A DNA stretch of 64,000 bases, taken from contig NZ_JACHGF010000013.1 in assembly GCF_014202275.1 (NCBI RefSeq), forward strand, positions 56,490 through 120,489, written 5' to 3'. A program made the position numbers and the translations under genes. The stretch comes from Rhabdobacter roseus (GTDB lineage Bacteria; Bacteroidota; Bacteroidia; Cytophagales; Spirosomataceae). The notes below the pieces were generated by a model. It had not been told where the DNA came from and made no database searches. It saw only the letters and a program-made list of their open reading frames with translations. Below are positions 8,951 through 17,032 of this stretch, in pieces. Within the stretch, counting starts at the first letter, position 1. Every line of letters begins with the position of its first letter.

Positions 8951-9178
8951 TTACCTGGCTTCTCCTGCCTGGCCTTTATCTCCGGTCTCCTTCTCTCTTA
9001 CAGCGGCAGTCAGTTCGAGGTACTGCTCCCAGTCCCGGACCGACACCAGGACGGCGACGGTCTTACCCTGCCGAGTGACCCGGGTGGGCTCGTGGAGGTA
9101 GGCCGCCCGGTTGAGCAGGTCCGAAAGCTGCTCGCGCATCTGCTGGGCGGTCACGCTGTTGATTTCATTAGTTTCCAT
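8951..9178 (-). CDS. Phd/YefM-family antitoxin, apparently orphan
   Basis: A 75-aa protein with the Phd/YefM pattern: N-terminal VTAQQMREQLSDLLNRA, then HEPTRVTRQGKTVAVLVSVRDWEQY, the strand that binds DNA as a dimer. In the family the C-terminus neutralises a RelE- or Doc-type toxin and the dimer represses the operon. No toxin gene lies within 400 nt downstream and none upstream, so it is an orphan, possibly a relic or an antidote against toxins on other plasmids. It is more GC-rich than the DNA on either side, which fits transfer together with the nearby GC-rich recombinase. Confidence 0.75.
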   Translation of the reverse strand: METNEINSVTAQQMREQLSDLLNRAAYLHEPTRVTRQGKTVAVLVSVRDWEQYLELTAAVREKETGDKGQAGEAR

Positions 9179-9408
9179 AGTTCTGAAATTTTATAGTTAA
9201 ATAAAAGAAACAGTGAAATTATTAAAATTAAAGTAATTATAAAAGTTACTAATAGAAGGAAGTTATAGAAAACTAGAATCTTAAATAACAATGAAATATA
9301 TAGAAACCTGTATACAATGATTCATAATAACCTTACAAATCTTATGTAAGTAAAGCTGTTCCTCAAATTTTACATCATACAAACGGTCGTCTGTAAGTGG
9401 AAAACCTT

Positions 9409-9450
9409 GATTTAACAAACCTACAACGACCGTCGTAGGTTTGTTAAATC
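9409..9450. promoter_or_regulatory. Inverted repeat (operator or recombination site) upstream of the serine recombinase
   Basis: Perfect 16-bp arms GATTTAACAAACCTAC (9409-9424) and their reverse complement (9435-9450), separated by 10 nt. The right arm contains the TTG of the predicted promoter, so a bound protein would block transcription of the recombinase. It could be an autoregulatory operator or a resolution-type site. Confidence 0.55.
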
Positions 9451-9471
9451 GCTTGGTATTCACTACCTTTG
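9441..9471 (+). promoter_or_regulatory. Bacteroidota-type promoter for the serine recombinase
   Basis: TTG at 9441-9443 and TACCTTTG at 9464-9471 are separated by 20 nt, an exact match to TTG-N19/20-TAnnTTTG. Transcription would start near 9478, giving a leader of about 65 nt before ATG 9546. Confidence 0.6.
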
Positions 9472-9545
9472 GCCTGCCATTCTGACAAGATCCGCCCGGC
9501 GCACTGGCCCCGCGGCGGGCGGCAAAGCCAAAACAACACCCCCAC

Positions 9546-10256
9546 ATGAGCGCGGACGCAAAGGAGTACGTGGCCTACTACCGGGTCTCAACCAAGAGGC
9601 AGGGCGACAGCGGACTTGGCCTCGAGGCCCAGCGCACCTACATCAACCATTTCTACGGCGGACGAAACATCATCGCCGAGTTCACCGACGTCCGCAGTGG
9701 TAGGGACATCAAGAACCGCGAGCAGCTTCTGGCGGCCCTGGCACTCTGCCGCCAGCGGAAGGCCACGCTGGTGGTGGCCAAGGTGGACCGCCTCAGCCGC
9801 GACACCGGGCAGGCGCTGTGGATCTACCGCGAGCTGGAGGAGCGGCTGGAAAGCTGTGACATCCCCAACCTCGACAAGTTCACACTGACGCTTTTCATGG
9901 CCATCGCCGACCGGGAGCGGGAACTGACGAGTATCCGGACAAAAGTGGCCCTGGTGCAGAAGGTGAAGCAGAGCGGAGAGTGGAGGGAGGGAAGTGACTC
10001 CTTCCGGAGCGGAGAAGCGAGCCGGATGGGAACCGCAGTCGTCCGCCAGGTTGCCCGGCGGAATACCAATAGCCGCCAGGCGATGGCGCAGGTGAGGCAC
10101 CTCTTGGCCGAGGGGCACAACTACAGCCGGATCGCCCTCCAACTCAACGAGCACGGGTTCCGCGCCCCCAGGGGTGGCAAGTACTCGGCCATGCAGGTGA
10201 AGCGATTGTGTGAACGCCTGGCAGAGACGGAAGCGGCGGAAAACCAGGGAAGTTAG
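9546..10256 (+). CDS. Serine recombinase (resolvase/invertase family)
   Basis: A 236-aa recombinase. The catalytic domain begins YVAYYRVSTKRQGDSGLGL with the nucleophilic Ser in RVST, and includes VVAKVDRLSRD with the conserved Arg residues and a helix E region MAIADRERELTSIRTKVAL. The C-terminal part (SRIALQLNEHGFRAPRGGKYSAMQVKRL) is a recombinase DNA-binding segment with a helix-turn-helix. It would cut and rejoin DNA at short sites to invert, resolve or integrate elements. It is much more GC-rich than the following DNA, so it was probably acquired from elsewhere. A palindromic promoter region precedes it. Confidence 0.85.
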   Translation: MSADAKEYVAYYRVSTKRQGDSGLGLEAQRTYINHFYGGRNIIAEFTDVRSGRDIKNREQLLAALALCRQRKATLVVAKVDRLSRDTGQALWIYRELEERLESCDIPNLDKFTLTLFMAIADRERELTSIRTKVALVQKVKQSGEWREGSDSFRSGEASRMGTAVVRQVARRNTNSRQAMAQVRHLLAEGHNYSRIALQLNEHGFRAPRGGKYSAMQVKRLCERLAETEAAENQGS

Positions 10257-10646
10257 CGCACAAGTTGCCACCACTGGGCTTCGGATCTTTACTGAACGCA
10301 ACCATCTGGTCCTTCAGGAGGGCCTTGCGTAAGTATCGACGTCGGGTACGAGTCAACGTTGAAAGGGATTTGCTTGTAAGGATTGATTCAAGGCAATATT
10401 CGCTTGCGGGGAAAATCGAACCATTGAGTAGTTACCCCATAGCAAAACGAAGGCCCTCTCGACAGAGGGAAGACAAAGTATGATTCTGACCAAACTTGAA
10501 GGACTGCTCAATGATCAGCTCGAAAATCTGAGGAAAATTCAGGTCAATTTGGACAAGGGTGATGGCTCAAGAGCTCCTGCTTACCATTCGCCAGCATCAT
10601 TAGAATGAGGGAGTTTTGCTTTTTATTAAGCATCGACACGAAATCG
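10257..10646. other. Debris region with a possible small ORF (10480-10608, +)
   Basis: No intact known gene. A frame through 10340-10483 reads VRIDSRQYSLAGK, vaguely like the C-terminal part of IS21-type transposases. It is followed by a 42-codon ORF (ATG 10480, MILTKLEGLLNDQLENL) of unknown function. These may be relics of a mobile element. Confidence 0.25.
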
Positions 10647-11306
10647 CTAAGTCAGGGAGAACCGTGGGATCATACACTTTATTAAATCAATACACTCCTC
10701 CTGACAAGAAAGTAAATAGCCCTTAGGCTTTCGAACATCCAGCTCGTGCGCAGATTCGTTACGAATGCCTTTCAACTCCTTCAAAAATGCAGTTTGCTGT
10801 GGCGTAAAGAGTCCTTTGTCTACGGCATGGGAAATGAGATTTCCAAAGTTTATAGTGGATTTTTTCTGGTGTCTTTTCTGAAACTCTTCATCCTTTTCAA
10901 ACCAGGTTTTTAAGATATTTTCCAGAATTTTGGCCATCGTGGCTACGGCTTGAACAGGTTGATCTGCACGAAGTAGCCTACCAGCCGAATCAATTTCCAT
11001 TGCCACTTTGAGTGATATTGGTGTGAATAGCGCTGCAAGTTCGTCAAGCTTTTCAACGATGAGTACAATCGAAGGATCGGTTTGAGGTGCTTTTCGCATT
11101 AACTCTTGAACGAGCTCAGTTTGTCGATTGATTGCTCGGCTAGTTTGAGACACCATAAACTGTAAATCCGAGTAGGCTTGGTTCTGTTGAATAGTTGTCT
11201 GCCGCAGTCTTTTGATCTCCTGTTGCTGTGACCAAAAATAAAACACTAACACTAAAATGATTATCAGTGTAAGTGTTTGGGGGCGTAGTAATGGTTTCGA
11301 TTTCAT
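10647..11306 (-). CDS. Membrane-anchored protein with a HEPN-like C-terminal domain
   Basis: A 219-aa protein: short N-terminus, one membrane helix (residues about 11-26, LTLIIILVLVFYFW), a heptad-like coiled coil (about 27-75), and an all-helical C-terminal domain. The C-terminal domain ends KELKGIRNESAHELDV, where R182-NESA-H187 matches the RxxxxH motif of HEPN ribonucleases and resembles DUF4145-type HEPN domains. The predicted arrangement is cytoplasmic HEPN on an inner-membrane anchor. The gene lies 24 nt downstream of the helicase on the same strand, so the two probably form one unit, as HEPN-type toxins often accompany defence helicases. The HEPN assignment is by motif only. Confidence 0.55.
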   Translation of the reverse strand: MKSKPLLRPQTLTLIIILVLVFYFWSQQQEIKRLRQTTIQQNQAYSDLQFMVSQTSRAINRQTELVQELMRKAPQTDPSIVLIVEKLDELAALFTPISLKVAMEIDSAGRLLRADQPVQAVATMAKILENILKTWFEKDEEFQKRHQKKSTINFGNLISHAVDKGLFTPQQTAFLKELKGIRNESAHELDVRKPKGYLLSCQEECIDLIKCMIPRFSLT

Positions 11307-11330
11307 GGTTTTAAGAAGGTGATATAGAAT

Positions 11331-13877
11331 TTAAGCTGAACACAAGACTCGCAGTCGTTCACAGCCGTGGGCCAGTAGTCCGCGACTGATTGTGGCCATC
11401 AAATTAGATGATTTTGTTGACAGTTTTTGTACTGATACACCGGGTTGAACGATGTACACCTCCAAAGCGAATTGATGCTGAGGGCTCGAAGCCACCAATT
11501 CAGCGAACATTTTGAGATTACCCTTTCTGAAAACTGATCCGGTTTGAGTTCGCTTATTGACCTGCTTGACCAGCACCTTCCTATTTCGCCAACGCGTCGA
11601 TTTGGTAACCTGACCACACACGTCAAACAGATCATTATCGCGCTCACCCGAGGGTTTTCCGCCTGCCCCTTTGCAGTGGTACAGCCGTATCAATGGACTT
11701 CCGTCATCGTTCAAATCTACCGTGAGGTAATCGGCGCATTCGCCTGGTCGATGATCGTAGAAAACAATTTCGGAAGAACCATTTACGAGACGTTCACTCA
11801 GCCAATCATGAATGGACCTGAGCGGAGCTGTACACTCGCCAAACTCACGGTAGGGATCGACGTTATTTCCCTGCCAGTCGATCGCTTCCATCAAGGTTTC
11901 GGCATCGAACGGCGTATCATCAGCGGGTACGGGGAATATTTGATTTCCCTCCAAGATGGAACCATCTGCCAAATGAAACCGTAATGGGTTCTCGTTCAAG
12001 TATTCAATAATGTCATAACGACGTTTTGCCGCCCTTTCAATCTCCCACTTAGTTTGACTTTCATCTCTGTACTCGAAATGAGGATACGGTGACAACAAGT
12101 AGATGAGATTGACTTCTCCTTCTTCCAATCGAATTGTTACTTCGTAGCGATCAGGCTTCTCTGGAAGCCAGTTAACCGAAATGTCGGTATCGATCAATGA
12201 CATGGGGCGAGTAACACCCGGAACAAACAGTAGCGGCGGCTTGTCGTAACATCCATTCTGCCAATCGGCTGCCAGCACTGTGAGTGCGGGCAGGACCTCG
12301 ACATCGACCCCCGCGTCCAGGTAATCAAGCGCTATTCCAGTTGTGAACGGGGCAGGATTGACAATGTCGCCCGCCATCGAGGTAAACCAGCCAATTAATT
12401 GGGGAAGTTTGCTCTGCTCGAGTCGCCACACCTTGGACAGGCTGCTCAGGCCAATCGTCGTGACCCCATCGGGGGTAGTTCCTCTTCCGAACACATGGCC
12501 CCGGTGGTACAAAGTGCCGTCGCTTTTCTCGATGGCGACGTGAGCGGCCGACCCGGCTATTTGTCGGTAGGATTCGGCAACTGTTCCAGTGGCACGGTTG
12601 CGCATCCCCACATTAAATAACTCCAAGCTGGTAAAGCTACGGAGCACGCGATTGATTTTATTCAGTGACAAGCCCAGCACATGACCCTTCACGAATAAGG
12701 CTGCAATCTGTTTGAAAATGACATCCTCCCGACAAGTTGCACAAATGAAAAGTAGCCCGGCCTTCTCGTCATAATGGCAAACAAAAAGATGATATTCCGT
12801 GGTGCTGAGTACGCCCGCCGATGTCCACTTCGGAAGAGATTCCTCGCGGGCGATGAATGCCGCAGTTGCATGCTTCCGGTTCACCCAGGACTTTTTAACT
12901 GTGAAGCCTTGCAGGGCAGGCTTAGCCCATAGGTCGACCTCCCCGTGTACCTGGTACACCTTGGCATGGTTGAAAAGGCTGAAACTGTACAGGGAGAGGT
13001 CATCCAGCGTAGCTTCATCTCCAATGGCCTCATTGTTCTCGAACTCCTCCAAGAATTCGCGCGTCTGGATTTCCTTGCTGATTTGCCGCTGCCCAATGGC
13101 GCGGATTCGCCGTCCCCAGGCGCTGCTCTCCTGAAACAGGCTCTCCATATCATGGTTGATTTCTTCCTGAATGGCCAGAAACTTGGCATCGCCGAGCCCC
13201 TCGCCGTTTACCCGCGCGAATCGCCCCAAAAATTGCAGTGTAACGGATAAAGAGCGGTGAGGTGAATGCAGGGCCGCAATTTTCAACCGGGGCAAATCGA
13301 AGCCCTCACCCAGCATATTGACACAAATGACCCCATCCAATTCGCCCTTTCGCAACTGCGCCACCGTCCTTTCCGTTGCTCTATTGCTGAGTCCGCTATG
13401 CACGACTTCAAGTCGTAAAGTTGTCTCCTTACCGTAGATTTCTTGAAGCTTGATAGCCTGGGTACGGGTGTTGGCGCGTACCATGACTATATGCTGATAG
13501 CCGGATGCCTTGTCTTTGGCAAACTCATACGCCGTCTGGCGAGCGAGTTCTTTGTCTGGATCGAGTCCGCTTGCCACCGTGACCGGTATATACTGCATCT
13601 CTCCGTAGATTCCGTCTTCAAATGCCTTTTGAATGGGGTAGGTATAGACATACTTACCTTTAATTTCCTTACCGTCTCGCCGAAATGGAGTAGCTGTAAA
13701 CAATACCACTCGGGCTTTGGGGAAAGCTTCGCAGAGTGCGTTCCAGGTCGGGGCCGGACTATGGTGCGCTTCGTCGACCAGTACGAGGTCGAATAAATCT
13801 TCGGGCGGATTTGAAACCGCTTTTTGAGCCGGGCTGGCACTGTTGGGCGTAGAAATCACCACATCGTATTGACGCAA
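11331..13877 (-). pseudogene. Superfamily 2 DEAD/DEAH helicase, main part, separated from its Walker A by a frameshift
   Basis: This frame carries helicase motifs II-VI: LVLVDEAHHSP (DEAH), LFTATPFR (motif III), and VTLQFLGRFARV (motif VI). About 500 further residues follow; the segment ADYLTVD...IRLYHCKGAG near residue 690 could be a restriction-endonuclease-like core. The Walker A motif is in another frame at 13856-14203. Reading back beyond ATG 13877, the same frame continues to about 13950 (PNVFENDKVLSSDTAWEGL), so a single-base change near 13940-13955 splits an original protein of about 960 aa. Unless this is a sequencing error, ATP binding is lost. Its neighbours suggest a defence role. 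Confidence 0.7.
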
Positions 13878-14203
13878 ACCCTCCCAGGCAGTATCTGAAG
13901 AGAGTACCTTATCATTTTCAAAAACATTGGGCGGTGGACATAGTCTTCTTTTATCTGGTTTCGTACGAAGCGGCTGGGTGTGATGACTAATACCCGCTTT
14001 GCCGACAGTAAGTAGGGAACCAGCATAAGAACGGCGGTCTTACCCGCACCCGTGGGCAAGACCGCTACGGCTGCACGGTCGTGCAAAGTAAAATGGGCAT
14101 TGATGGCATTCAAAGCCCCTATTTGACTTTTCCGAAGGCCGGGCCTTCCCTTGATGGCGATTGGCTGCCGTACATCCAAATAGTGATCCGCAAAATAACG
14201 CAT
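13856..14203 (-). pseudogene. N-terminal fragment of the same helicase with Walker A
   Basis: 115 aa starting MRYFADHYLDVRQPIAIKG. It includes the Q-motif-like LRKSQIGALNAI and the Walker A motif LPTGAGKTAVL, then VITPSRFVRNQIKED. After that the frame leaves the helicase and ends 13 codons into the shifted reading. The missing continuation is present in the overlapping frame. It starts 17 nt after a terminator hairpin that closes the preceding 55-aa gene. Confidence 0.7.
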
Positions 14204-14214
14204 ACAAGCTGCAG

Positions 14215-14250
14215 AAAAAAGGGCCGATTGTTGGTAAGTGCAATCGGCCC
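14215..14250 (-). terminator. Rho-independent terminator
   Basis: On the minus strand a hairpin with perfect 10-bp arms (GGGCCGATTG and its complement, 14221-14250) is followed by six T residues (14215-14220). It lies between the stop of the 55-aa gene and the start of the helicase. Confidence 0.85.
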
Positions 14251-14256
14251 CGGTGA

Positions 14257-14424
14257 CTACTTCTCTTTTCGAACGCCCTTATAAGGCGTACCGTCCTCCT
14301 TGCCAGACATGATCCGGCCAGTGTTGGCATCTCGTTTAAAAAACACGCCGTTGTGTTCGAATTGAGAACGCTGACGTACGGCTCCTTTGCGGTGGCCATC
14401 TCCTGTTGGATTGTTAACTGCCAT
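14257..14424 (-). CDS. Conserved small hydrophilic protein (55 aa), unknown function
   Basis: Reads MAVNNPTGDGHRKGAVRQRS and ends GTPYKGVRKEK. I recognise this pattern (NNxTGDxxRxGAVxxRSQ...KRDxxTGRxM...GxPxKGVRKE) as a widespread small bacterial protein of unknown function. Strong conservation in both halves supports a real gene. A good terminator follows. It is followed on the same strand by the helicase/HEPN genes, but the terminator suggests separate transcription. No catalytic motif or membrane segment is visible. Confidence 0.7.
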   Translation of the reverse strand: MAVNNPTGDGHRKGAVRQRSQFEHNGVFFKRDANTGRIMSGKEDGTPYKGVRKEK

Positions 14425-14465
14425 GGGTTGTATAATTCTTTTTGGTTTGTTGTATACTTATCTAT

Positions 14466-14628
14466 CAGGGCAATTGCATGAAAGTGATAGTTAGCTACCG
14501 AGACATTTTTTTTCTTAAAATGAATGCTCCTTTTGAATGAAATCTAACCAGTTTCGGGATATTTAGAGAATAGTCTAAAAACAAAAGTACAACGCTTTCT
14601 TAGAAATATTCTTCATGCAATTGCCCTA
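14466..14628. mobile_element. MITE derived from the IS30-family element at 58.3 kb
   Basis: A 163-bp noncoding element with 16-bp perfect terminal inverted repeats AGGGCAATTGCATGAA (14467-14482 and 14612-14627) and a 9-bp direct repeat CTTATCTAT at both sides (14457-14465, 14629-14637). About 25 nt inside the left end and about 90 nt inside the right end match the ends of the IS30-family element at 58344-59631, for example AACCAGTTTCGGGAT and CTTTCTTAGAAA. It has no transposase, so it would depend on that element. Confidence 0.8.
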
Positions 14629-14745
14629 CTTATCTATGCTGTTAACTTTTTATTTTTTGCCATGCGCAGCAAAATTTCCCGATTGAATAGCTTTCACAGA
14701 TATATGCATTCTTTGCCGTCATGATTAAAAATGCCCGTCTACTGA

Positions 14746-15582
14746 CTAAAGCTCCTCATCAATAGGGAAGTCGATTGCATTAGAGTATTCGCTCAGATCA
14801 ATGGCGGCGACCGTGCCAATACTTTGTTGAAGATACCTCATCAGTTGAAGGAAAAATGAAACCAGCGACACATCCGGCTTGCTAAAAGTGACCCCATTCG
14901 GAACTCGGTTGGCGTAGTAGTCGACAATTCTCTCCTGGAAGTTGGTATTTTTACTGTCCTCTTCCCCTGCGTAGTCGATAAAGAAAGCACCGTAATCAAC
15001 GGCACAACCCATGTCCAGCCCTTGCAGCCCCGTCAGTTTTTCTAGTTTACCTTTGATAGTTTCCGTCTTTTTGATGGTGTTGGTGCTGGCCAATATTCCC
15101 CCTAGAATCTTGGTAAGTGGTCTTGGATTGTATTTTTGGCCCCGGTCAATGATCGACGTCGATGTCCGTTTAAGTTTTCTTACACTTTCGATTTTCCTCC
15201 CAGCGTATTCCAGATAGCTGATACTTTCACCTTTCACCTCGACGGATCCCTTTAGGTCTGGTTTTACTTCGAAAACTGCGTAAACTCCCTCGGCTGGAAT
15301 GTAGTGAATCCCGTTTTGGGTGAGTACGAAAGGCGTGTACTGCTGGTCGTAAATAACGAGGTCTATTTGGTCGCTGAGGTGCCCATTGCTGTCAACGATG
15401 ATCGCCTTGTCGACAGAGTATCGATTAGGAAGGTACTTTCTCAGCCATTCAATCCAGGTTTCCTCCAAAGAGTCCCCCTTGGAGCCAGGATGCATGATGA
15501 ACTCCCGATTCGTGTTTAATTGAGCCGTCATCTGGTTTTGAAGTCCAGAGAACAAGTCTTTTAAAATTATCCTATTTGCCAT
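14746..15582 (-). CDS. DUF6602-type PD-(D/E)xK nuclease, candidate CBASS effector
   Basis: A 278-aa protein resembling DUF6602 proteins. The N-terminal half has a restriction-endonuclease-like core: E40/E41 in GDSLEETWIEWL, D74 in SDQIDLVIYD, and E105-V-K107 in VYAVFEVKPDL. It is the last gene of the CBASS-like operon, starting 5 nt after the AAA gene stop, in the place where type III CBASS operons carry the NucC endonuclease effector. A nuclease activated by the cyclic nucleotide would degrade DNA of the infected cell. I chose ATG 15582; TTG 15591 overlaps the previous gene. The effector role and the family name are inference from motif and position. Confidence 0.65.
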   Translation of the reverse strand: MANRIILKDLFSGLQNQMTAQLNTNREFIMHPGSKGDSLEETWIEWLRKYLPNRYSVDKAIIVDSNGHLSDQIDLVIYDQQYTPFVLTQNGIHYIPAEGVYAVFEVKPDLKGSVEVKGESISYLEYAGRKIESVRKLKRTSTSIIDRGQKYNPRPLTKILGGILASTNTIKKTETIKGKLEKLTGLQGLDMGCAVDYGAFFIDYAGEEDSKNTNFQERIVDYYANRVPNGVTFSKPDVSLVSFFLQLMRYLQQSIGTVAAIDLSEYSNAIDFPIDEEL

Positions 15583-15587
15583 ACTTT

Positions 15588-16523
15588 TCAAACTTCGGTA
15601 AAAGGTGGAGTCGGAAGCATGGCTTCCGTAATTTCTACCGCCCTGTGGGTATCTACCGCACGGTCGGGATAGGCATCCAGAACCAATGAAGGAAGCAAAC
15701 GCTGCACCAAATCGGAAAATGTGAACCCGTATTCACGCCCTTTCTTGACTCCAGTAAGTGACACCAATTTGCCAATGTCTTGTTGTGAAAACCCAAGTTC
15801 TGAGAGGGGGCCGTCTAAAACTTTGTGTCGGCTAGCTTCATCCGGCCTTTTAAAGTAAACAATCTCTGCGGCCCGTCTCCTTATGGCCGGATCGAGTGCA
15901 TTCGGCCTGTTTGTGCACATGATTACGGCAGCCGGAAATTTACCATTGCCCAGACTGTCAATACCCCGAATAAAGGCGTTGACACCCGCCTTATCCTCAT
16001 GGTGCATTTGCTCGTTCTCTCGCGACTGGGCCAGCGCATCAGCTTCGTCCACTAGTAATATCACGGCCCCCCTCGACTTCCCGGACCCTGTTTTCATTTT
16101 TTTGGCTCGCTCCAGGGTGTAATCGAATGCCGACGATATTAGCTGAGTCATCTGGCCCACCCGCCCTTGGCCACGGGTGGAGAGGCTCAATGGGAACAGC
16201 TCTATGTCTAGATCATTTTGCCTGGCGACCGCATCACCGACAGTGTAAGCCAATTCTGATTTTCCCGAGCCCACGTCACCAGCCAGGACTATGAGGGGCG
16301 GTCTTCTTGTGACAAAGCCCAGGACTTTTGTTGCCCCTGGATGGTATTTGCTAGCCCACTCTTCCACTCCACGAGGGTTAATCAGAAGGCCGAGTATTTT
16401 CTTCAAGACTTCCTTTGTGTCGTCAAGTCCCACGAGCAATTCGTAACGCTCCCGCATGTCAGGGTCGGGAAAAATCACGGTTTTTTCAAATAATTCTGAA
16501 AACGAGGGTTTCAAGTTATCCAT
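15588..16523 (-). CDS. cap6: TRIP13/Pch2-like AAA+ ATPase of type III CBASS (Cap6-like)
   Basis: A 311-aa AAA+ protein. Walker A is GDVGSGKS (residues 82-89), Walker B VILLVDEAD (155-163), sensor 1 CTNRPN (203-208) and arginine fingers RRR (215-217). In type III CBASS the TRIP13-like ATPase unfolds the HORMA protein and switches off the CD-NTase. Its start overlaps the HORMA stop by one nucleotide (TGATG), and the HORMA and CD-NTase genes are directly upstream, which makes this role very likely. The nuclease gene follows 5 nt downstream of its stop. Confidence 0.85.
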   Translation of the reverse strand: MDNLKPSFSELFEKTVIFPDPDMRERYELLVGLDDTKEVLKKILGLLINPRGVEEWASKYHPGATKVLGFVTRRPPLIVLAGDVGSGKSELAYTVGDAVARQNDLDIELFPLSLSTRGQGRVGQMTQLISSAFDYTLERAKKMKTGSGKSRGAVILLVDEADALAQSRENEQMHHEDKAGVNAFIRGIDSLGNGKFPAAVIMCTNRPNALDPAIRRRAAEIVYFKRPDEASRHKVLDGPLSELGFSQQDIGKLVSLTGVKKGREYGFTFSDLVQRLLPSLVLDAYPDRAVDTHRAVEITEAMLPTPPFTEV

Positions 16524-17029
16524 CAGTAGCCTTTTAGGGATGAGCGATCGAGTGATCTCCCACCCGACGCATATGTTTTATCTGCACTCAAATAGCCGTT
16601 GATCCCAGGTTCTGTACCGGGGGTTCTACTAAATGGGAGGGCTTTTTCAAAACTATCTTTTTCCGAAGTTGGTGCGTTGAAATAAGCCTGGCTGTAGGTG
16701 AGGAACGAAGCAAAACTCGCCCCGGCAACATTCGTCCCCGGTCTGATGCGGCCAGGATCATCGTCAGTCCCCCCATACGATAACTCTCCTGCCGTGTAGC
16801 GAAGGGTGGGCTCAATCCATTTACCGTCCCTCTTAAAGCCGAAGGTGACAGTGTTCAGATAGCCCTTTTTCAGAAATTCGACAAGTTCAGCTTCATACAT
16901 CTCGATACTTACGTCGGAAGGGGAGCCGTAGTACCGTTGTATTCGCTTAAGATCGGTCGCCACTTTGGATGCCAGATACTTGGCGTGGGTGACCGTGAAG
17001 GTTTGGGTGCTTGTAATGCTATAACTCAT
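16523..17029 (-). CDS. cap7: Bacterial HORMA-domain protein of CBASS (Cap7-like)
   Basis: A 168-aa protein. The N-terminal segment FTVTHAKYLASKVATDLKRIQRYYG and the following FLKKGYLNTVTFGFKRDGKWIEPTLRYT match bacterial HORMA proteins. These bind a closure peptide, pair with the CD-NTase and activate second-messenger synthesis upon infection. The C-terminal region is Gly/Ser/Thr-rich and could hold the safety-belt and closure segment. Located 3 nt after the CD-NTase gene and overlapping the TRIP13-like gene, giving the standard order CD-NTase, HORMA, TRIP13. Confidence 0.85.
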   Translation of the reverse strand: MSYSITSTQTFTVTHAKYLASKVATDLKRIQRYYGSPSDVSIEMYEAELVEFLKKGYLNTVTFGFKRDGKWIEPTLRYTAGELSYGGTDDDPGRIRPGTNVAGASFASFLTYSQAYFNAPTSEKDSFEKALPFSRTPGTEPGINGYLSADKTYASGGRSLDRSSLKGY

Positions 17030-17032
17030 GGT

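Noticed and set aside
9588..10301. A 237-codon minus-strand frame
   Set aside because: Antisense to the serine recombinase, which has clear catalytic motifs.
14040..14399. A 119-codon minus-strand ORF
   Set aside because: It runs through a terminator and overlaps two better-supported genes in other frames.
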